Origin: Christensenella minuta | Lineage (GTDB): Bacteria; Bacillota; Clostridia; Christensenellales; Christensenellaceae | Assembly (NCBI RefSeq): GCF_003628755.1 | Contig: NZ_CP029256.1 | Location: forward strand, 2,065,585-2,129,584 | Reading direction: 5' to 3' | Length of the DNA: 64,000 nt | Shown here: positions 59,659 through 64,000 of the stretch, piece after piece | Numbering within the stretch: the stretch's first letter is position 1 | Layout of the letters: every line of letters begins with the position of its first letter | The notes under the pieces: generated by a model | Seen by the model: the letters and a program-made list of their open reading frames with translations, nothing else | Database searches by the model: none | Told to the model about the DNA's origin: nothing | Position numbers and translations under genes: made by a program

Positions 59659-60603
59659 TCAGTCGTCCTTGCGCAGCGAAAGCCCCAAAGCTTCCAGCTT
59701 CTGCTGCACTTCCTCGAGTGACTTTTTACCCAAATTGCGCACCTTCATCATTTCTTCTTCGTCGCGCATAATGAGTTCTTCCACTGTATTGATCCCCGCG
59801 CGTTTCAGGCAGTTGTACGAGCGCACCGAGAGGTCCAGTTCCTCGATCGTGATTTCCAGTATCTTTTCTTTTTTGTCTTCTTCTTTTTCGACCATGATTT
59901 CTACGTCGCTTACGTGGTCCGTCAGGTTGATGAACTGCGCAAGATATTCGCTCATGATCTTTGCGGCAAGGGAAGTCGCCTCGTCGGCGTTCACACTGCC
60001 GTTTGTCCACACTTCAAGCGTCAGCTTGTCAAAGTCCGTGATCTGGCCGACACGCGTGTTCTCCACCGCAAAGTTGACTTTTGTCACAGGCGTGAACAGC
60101 GAATCCATAGGAATCACGCCGATCGGCATGTTCGGATCCTTATTCTTGTCCGCCAGTACATAGCCGCGGCCTTTCTCCAGCATAATCTCCATATAGAGAT
60201 TTGCCGTTTTGTCGAGCGTCGCGATGTGCAGGTCGGGATTTACAATCTCAACTTCCGAATCAGTTTCGATGTCAGCCGCCGTTACATCCTTGGGTCCTTT
60301 TGCGTTGACGATCAGCTTTTTAGGTTCATCCGTATGCATCTTCGCGCACAGGCCCTTTAAATTCAGCACGATATTGGTGACGTCCTCATGGACGCCTTCG
60401 ATCGTTGAAAACTCGTGCAAAACGCCGTCGATCTTTACGCTTGTTACTGCCACGCCGGGCAGGGAAGACATCAGTATCCGCCGAAGTGAATTCCCAAGCG
60501 TCGTGCCAAAGCCGCGTTCAAGGGGCTCCATGACAAATTTGGCATACTTTTTGTCTTCACTCATGCTGACACATTCTATATTCGGTCTTTCGATTTCAAG
60601 CAT
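59659..60603 (-). CDS. rpoA: RNA polymerase alpha subunit
   Basis: 314 residues. The N-terminal assembly domain has [28 protein letters not shown]; the C-terminal domain has [22 protein letters not shown] and [15 protein letters not shown] with the 265-region Arg and the helix-hairpin-helix. The normal site between rpsD and rplQ. GGGAGG precedes the ATG. Confidence 0.98.
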   Translation of the reverse strand: MLEIERPNIECVSMSEDKKYAKFVMEPLERGFGTTLGNSLRRILMSSLPGVAVTSVKIDGVLHEFSTIEGVHEDVTNIVLNLKGLCAKMHTDEPKKLIVNAKGPKDVTAADIETDSEVEIVNPDLHIATLDKTANLYMEIMLEKGRGYVLADKNKDPNMPIGVIPMDSLFTPVTKVNFAVENTRVGQITDFDKLTLEVWTNGSVNADEATSLAAKIMSEYLAQFINLTDHVSDVEIMVEKEEDKKEKILEITIEELDLSVRSYNCLKRAGINTVEELIMRDEEEMMKVRNLGKKSLEEVQQKLEALGLSLRKDD

Positions 60604-60671
60604 ATTTAACCTCCCTTATGGTAATGATTACGCGCACGCGGAGCGCGCGCACGCAACTGAAGGAGTTCCCA

Positions 60672-61298
60672 TTATTTGGAATACAACTCGACGATGAGAT
60701 GTTCCTCGATCGTAAGGTCGATGTCGTCCCTCTCCGGAATCGCGACAACCTTGCCCGTAAGCTCGGCAACGTCGAATTCCAGCCATTTCGGAACGCCTTT
60801 TCCGCCCTCTTCTTTGAGCGTTTTGAAGTATTCCTGCGAAGCGGAGCGCTGCGCGACCGTGATCGTGTCTCCCGCGTTCACCAGATAGGAAGGAATGTCT
60901 ACTTTGCGGCCGTTGACCAGAACGTGACCGTGCATCACGAGCTGGCGCGCCTGTGCACGGCTGTCGCCGATGCCAAGACGAAAGCACACGTTGTCAAGAC
61001 GCCGTTCCAAAAGCTGGAGCAGGTTTTCGCCCGCTTTACCCTTCATTTTTTCTGCGATATCAAAATATTTTCTAAACTGGCTTTCCAGAATGCCATATGC
61101 ACGTTTAACCTTCTGCTTTTCACGAAGCTGCGTGCCGTATTCGGACATCTTCCCGTGGCGTCCCGCTCCGTGCTGTCCGGGAGCGTTCGGGCGCAGCGTG
61201 AAAGCGCATTTCTGAGAATAGCAACGGTCGCCCTTCAAAAAGAGCTTTGCGCCTTCCCGGCGGCACAAGCGGCAAACCGGTCCTGTATATCTTGCCAT
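60672..61298 (-). CDS. rpsD: Ribosomal protein uS4 (zinc-binding form)
   Basis: 208 residues. N-terminal zinc motif with CRLC and CYSQKC (the C+ form), then [10 protein letters not shown] and the S4 RNA-binding domain [13 protein letters not shown]. It nucleates 30S assembly and often represses its own operon. It lies between rpsK and rpoA as usual. Confidence 0.97.
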   Translation of the reverse strand: MARYTGPVCRLCRREGAKLFLKGDRCYSQKCAFTLRPNAPGQHGAGRHGKMSEYGTQLREKQKVKRAYGILESQFRKYFDIAEKMKGKAGENLLQLLERRLDNVCFRLGIGDSRAQARQLVMHGHVLVNGRKVDIPSYLVNAGDTITVAQRSASQEYFKTLKEEGGKGVPKWLEFDVAELTGKVVAIPERDDIDLTIEEHLIVELYSK

Positions 61299-61313
61299 AA
61301 TTTACGTACCTCC

Positions 61314-61709
61314 TTATACCCTTCTGCGTTTCGGCGGACGGCACCCGTTGTGCGGGATGGGCGTCACATCCTTGATGAGCGTTACTTCAAGACCAGCCGT
61401 TTGCAGCGCGCGAATCGCGGCCTCCCTACCGGAGCCCGGTCCTTTTACGAACACTTCCACGAATTTGAGGCCGTGTTCCATTGCCGCTCTTGCAGCCGTT
61501 TCAGAAGCAACCTGCGCAGCGAAGGGCGTGCTCTTCCGCGAGCCGCGGAAGCCCATGGCTCCGGAGCTCGACTGGGAAAGGGCATTTCCCTGCATGTCGG
61601 TCATGGTTACGATCGTATTGTTAAAGGAAGAACGAATATGCGCCTGGCCTTTTTCAATGTTCTTCTTTTCTCTGCGTCTTCTGGACACTTTTTTCTTAGG
61701 TGCAGCCAT
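61314..61709 (-). CDS. rpsK: Ribosomal protein uS11
   Basis: 131 residues. [37 protein letters not shown] and the C-terminal [18 protein letters not shown]. It is a 30S platform protein. Encoded 13 bases after rpsM. Confidence 0.98.
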   Translation of the reverse strand: MAAPKKKVSRRRREKKNIEKGQAHIRSSFNNTIVTMTDMQGNALSQSSSGAMGFRGSRKSTPFAAQVASETAARAAMEHGLKFVEVFVKGPGSGREAAIRALQTAGLEVTLIKDVTPIPHNGCRPPKRRRV

Positions 61710-61722
61710 TATTTATTCCTCC

Positions 61723-62091
61723 TTATTTCTTTTTACCCGCAACTGTCCGTTTCGGTCCCTTGCGCGTGCGTGCGTTCTGCTTCGTGCTCTGGCCGCGGAC
61801 AGGCAGTCCTTTTCTATGACGGATGCCGCGATAGCAACCGATCTCCATCAGGCGTTTGATGTTGAGAGATACTTCTCTTCTCTTATCGCCTTCCACCTGA
61901 AGGTTTTTGTCGATATAGTCCCTGATCTTGGAAAGGTCGTTCTCGTCGAGGTCTTTCACTCTGATGTCAGGGTTCACATTTGTCGCGGACAAAATCTGCT
62001 GAGACGTCTTAAGGCCAATACCGTAAATGTAGGTAAGCCCGATCTCAACGCGTTTGTCTCTAGGCAAGTCTACGCCAGCAATACGTGCCAT
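61723..62091 (-). CDS. rpsM: Ribosomal protein uS13
   Basis: 122 residues from ATG 62091 ([24 protein letters not shown]), with GGAGGT upstream; the longer frame to 62163 is leader. [28 protein letters not shown]-type end with the GLPVRGQ motif. It contacts the P-site tRNA and the head of the 30S. Confidence 0.97.
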   Translation of the reverse strand: MARIAGVDLPRDKRVEIGLTYIYGIGLKTSQQILSATNVNPDIRVKDLDENDLSKIRDYIDKNLQVEGDKRREVSLNIKRLMEIGCYRGIRHRKGLPVRGQSTKQNARTRKGPKRTVAGKKK

Positions 62092-62273
62092 ACTTCTCTT
62101 TCCACCTCCGTGAATTTTAAGCGGGGTCGCCGCCGATATCTTTTGTTTCCAAAAGGATGACAATTTAAATATTATATCATATCATCCGGGTTATATAAAG
62201 CTTATACGTAATATTTGCGCGTCCCTCTCGTGGACCGTGCGCAAACCAGCCGCGCGTATAAACGTTATTTTCC
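62092..62273 (-). promoter_or_regulatory. Gap between rpmJ and rpsM with a candidate promoter
   Basis: 182 bases. A perfect TATAAT lies at 62176-62171 on the minus strand, about 80 bases before rpsM, with a weak TTTATA 17 bases further up. It may be an internal promoter for rpsM-rpsK-rpsD-rpoA-rplQ. Confidence 0.5.
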
Positions 62274-62387
62274 TCAGCCCTGTTTCTGTTTGTGCTTTAC
62301 ATTGGGGCAGATTACCATTACTTTCCCTTTTCTCTTGATGATCTTGCACTTTTCGCAAATGGGTTTTACCGATGGTCTTACTTTCAT
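62274..62387 (-). CDS. rpmJ: Ribosomal protein bL36 (zinc-binding form)
   Basis: 37 residues, the usual length. [19 protein letters not shown] start, then [13 protein letters not shown]: Cys11, Cys14, Cys27 and His32 form the zinc site. It is read between infA and rpsM, its standard place. AGGAGG-type site (GGAGGCTTTTAAG) precedes the ATG. Confidence 0.97.
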   Translation of the reverse strand: MKVRPSVKPICEKCKIIKRKGKVMVICPNVKHKQKQG

Positions 62388-62433
62388 CTTAAAAGCCTCC
62401 TCTTTTCATTCGTATCTATCATCGCGCCGCACG

Positions 62434-62655
62434 TTACGCTTTGCCGCGCCACGTGATCCTGCCTCTGGTGAGGTCGTAGGGTGAGAGTTCTACCGTCACC
62501 TTGTCGCCGGGCAGTATACGGATATAGTGCATACGTAGCTTGCCGGAGATATGTGCCAGTACCTTGTGTCCATTTTCAAGCTCTACTTCAAATGAAGCGT
62601 TGGGATACGTATCCGTAACGGTCCCTTCCACTTCGATTACGTCGCTCTTAGACAA
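62434..62655 (-). CDS. infA: Translation initiation factor IF-1
   Basis: 73 residues with a TTG start (GGAGGAG upstream). S1/OB fold: [37 protein letters not shown] is typical, as is [22 protein letters not shown]. It occupies the A site of the 30S during initiation. The TTG start is uncommon for this gene. Confidence 0.97.
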   Translation of the reverse strand: MSKSDVIEVEGTVTDTYPNASFEVELENGHKVLAHISGKLRMHYIRILPGDKVTVELSPYDLTRGRITWRGKA

Positions 62656-62657
62656 AT

Positions 62658-62942
62658 TTACTCCTCCTTTGCCTGCATCGTGTTCTTAAGCGCGCTCCGA
62701 AGCTCCGCATCGAACACCTTTGTTCCCTGTTCCAGCTTGTCCCTGATTCCTTCGAGCACTGTGCCCGTAAGCTCCAGGTGTTTCAGTTTCTTTTTCTTCG
62801 GCTGCTTCAGCCGCCGAAGGGCTCCGTCCGCGATCAGCACATAGGGCTCTTCGAGAAGCTCTACGACCAGGAACGGCCTTCCTTTGTCCCTGCCGGATTT
62901 ACTTATCACGACCCGGCCTGTCTCCACGGGGTAATTGTCCAA
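62658..62942 (-). CDS. KOW domain RNA-binding protein (L14E/YmxH-context type)
   Basis: 94 residues with a TTG start (GGGGGAG upstream). An N-terminal KOW-type fold ([32 protein letters not shown]) is followed by a basic stretch ([13 protein letters not shown]) and an acidic helix. Such proteins are regularly found between map and infA in Firmicutes and are thought to bind ribosomal RNA. Exact role unknown. Confidence 0.9.
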   Translation of the reverse strand: MDNYPVETGRVVISKSGRDKGRPFLVVELLEEPYVLIADGALRRLKQPKKKKLKHLELTGTVLEGIRDKLEQGTKVFDAELRSALKNTMQAKEE

Positions 62943-62957
62943 TTTATCGCTCCCCCA

Positions 62958-63707
62958 TTACGGTGCTGTCAATATCTCCGGCCCGTTCTCCGTGATTGCC
63001 ACGGTGTTTTCATAATGGGCCGCAAGACTTCCGTCCGCCGTTTTTACCAGCCAGCCGTCGTCCATCCAGCATACTGCGTCGCCGCCAAGCGTTACCATCG
63101 GTTCGATCGCAAGCACCATGCCCACGTCGAGCCTTGGATTCGGCCCGCGGAAGGAAAAATTCGGAATTTCCGGAGCTTCGTGCATCTCCCGGCCAATGCC
63201 ATGGCCCACAAGCTCCCGTACGATTCCCATATCGTTCCTGAGAATGACCTCTTCAATCGCACGGCTGATATCCTTAAGGCGGTTGCCTGCGCGCGCCTCG
63301 CGCATTCCCGCGAAAAAGCTTTCCCGCGTTACGTCGATCAGGAGCTGCTCCGTGGAGGTAATGTCGCCTACGGCCACCGTGCGTGCCATGTCGGACTGCC
63401 ATCCATTAAGGATCGCGCCCATATCGATACTGAGGATATCCCCATCGCGCAGAACCTTCCGGTCGGAAGGAATCCCGTGAACGACGCCGTCGTTGACCGA
63501 CGTGCAAATACTGCCGGGAAAGCCGTTATACCCTTTGAAAGAAGGGGTCGCCCCCGCATCTCCCAGATATTGTTCGACGATCCGGTCGAGCTGCATGGTC
63601 GTTACGCCCGGCTTCACATGGCCGAGAACCTCCTGCATACAATTGAAGAGCAGCCGCCCCGATTCGCGCATCAGCTCAATTTCGTGCGGCGTTTTGATAT
63701 TAATCAT
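62958..63707 (-). CDS. map: Methionine aminopeptidase, type I
   Basis: 249 residues. Metal ligands and motifs: GFPGSICTSVNDGVVHGIPS, LSIDMGAILNGWQSDMART, VGHGIGREMHEAPEIPNF, GMVLAIEPMV. It removes N-terminal Met from new proteins. The ATG overlaps the adk stop (ATGA). Confidence 0.97.
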   Translation of the reverse strand: MINIKTPHEIELMRESGRLLFNCMQEVLGHVKPGVTTMQLDRIVEQYLGDAGATPSFKGYNGFPGSICTSVNDGVVHGIPSDRKVLRDGDILSIDMGAILNGWQSDMARTVAVGDITSTEQLLIDVTRESFFAGMREARAGNRLKDISRAIEEVILRNDMGIVRELVGHGIGREMHEAPEIPNFSFRGPNPRLDVGMVLAIEPMVTLGGDAVCWMDDGWLVKTADGSLAAHYENTVAITENGPEILTAP

Positions 63708-64000
63708 ACCTTTTTCAGCACTTCCACGATATAGGCAGCTTCTTCTTCGATCGGCATTGTCCCGTCTACATTAGATACAAGGCCGCGCCTGGAATAGAAT
63801 TCGATCAGCGGAGCCGTTTGGTCTTCGTAAACACGGAAGCGTTCGCGCACCGTCTGTTCGTTATCATCCGCGCGGGTGATAAGGTTTCCGCCGCATTTGC
63901 CGCATTTATCACTGCTATGGGTCTTTGTGCTGTGCACTTCGCCGCAGTCTTCGCATACACGGCGCGCAAGTACACGGTCGACGATCACCTGTACATCCAC
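63704..64000 (-). CDS. adk: Adenylate kinase, C-terminal part
   Basis: 98 residues are visible; the gene begins beyond the right edge. It has the LID domain with a zinc-type Cys set (CEDC and CGKC), then RADDNEQTVRERFRVYEDQTAPLIEFY, which is typical of Adk. It balances AMP, ADP and ATP. The adk-map-infA order is standard for the end of the spc operon. Confidence 0.96.
   Translation of the reverse strand: MDVQVIVDRVLARRVCEDCGEVHSTKTHSSDKCGKCGGNLITRADDNEQTVRERFRVYEDQTAPLIEFYSRRGLVSNVDGTMPIEEEAAYIVEVLKKV

Noticed and set aside
1-64000. tRNA genes, rRNA genes, CRISPR arrays, insertion sequences and integrated phage
   Set aside because: I looked for T-loop motifs, regularly spaced repeats and transposase or phage proteins and found none; the only recombination gene is the serine recombinase at 30104-30706.

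Overview
The window looks like a chromosome segment of a Gram-positive, anaerobic Firmicute (class Clostridia). Evidence seen: sortase B, LCP (LytR-CpsA-Psr) and VanW proteins, a BY-kinase split into CpsD plus a Wzz-like adaptor, the order adk-map-KOW-infA-rpmJ-rpsM-rpsK-rpsD-rpoA-rplQ-ecfA1-ecfA2-ecfT-truA, strong AGGAGG ribosome binding sites, and a glycyl radical enzyme with its activase. The genus cannot be fixed from the sequence alone. Almost all genes are on the minus strand, so the window is best read from right to left.

Right end (64000 to 47000): housekeeping. The tail of the ribosomal protein cluster runs into the energy-coupling-factor transporter core and truA. A GNAT acetyltransferase and a self-regulated-looking DUF2089/membrane-protein pair then separate truA from rplM-rpsI. 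A YcxB-like protein, trxB, glmM, glmS and lepB follow, most with their own intrinsic terminators.

Middle right (46900 to 33400): a sugar-catabolic region. A minus-strand operon encodes an SDR dehydrogenase, an RbsC/RbsB/RbsA-type ABC importer, a second SDR, two diverged DeoC-type aldolases, a LacI-type regulator fused to a whole solute-binding-protein domain, an FGGY kinase and a DUF4432 epimerase-like protein. A third SDR is divergent. The 570-base divergent region holds two promoters, two copies of a GGAACGTTC-type palindrome suited to a LacI protein, and a long leader with a terminator. The substrate is unknown.

Middle (33300 to 29800): small genes (Hsp20, DUF2461, ferredoxin, cupin, an acidic small protein) and a serine recombinase next to the promoter region of the polysaccharide locus.

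Left centre (29785 to 7941): one 22-kb exopolysaccharide/capsule operon. It opens with a NusG paralogue (LoaP-like) followed at once by an intrinsic terminator. Next come a PglF/E/D/C-like set for a bacillosamine-type first sugar, an amino-acid-type adenylation enzyme with its own carrier protein and a GNAT, a UDP-GalNAcA pair, three or four glycosyltransferases, Wzy and Wzx. Chain-length and phosphoregulation genes (CpsB, Wzz-like, CpsD) follow, and the operon ends with VanW, sortase B, LCP and a protein carrying an SPKTG sorting signal. The central part (about 14.2 to 25 kb) is clearly more AT-rich than its flanks, as expected for an exchangeable cassette.

Left end (7482 to 1): a second catabolic operon with a cyclase-family hydrolase, XylF-XylG-XylH-type importer, xylulokinase-type kinase, a two-ferredoxin-cluster glycyl radical activase and the start of a glycyl radical enzyme. 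This gives a sugar import and phosphorylation route coupled to a radical enzyme of unknown substrate.
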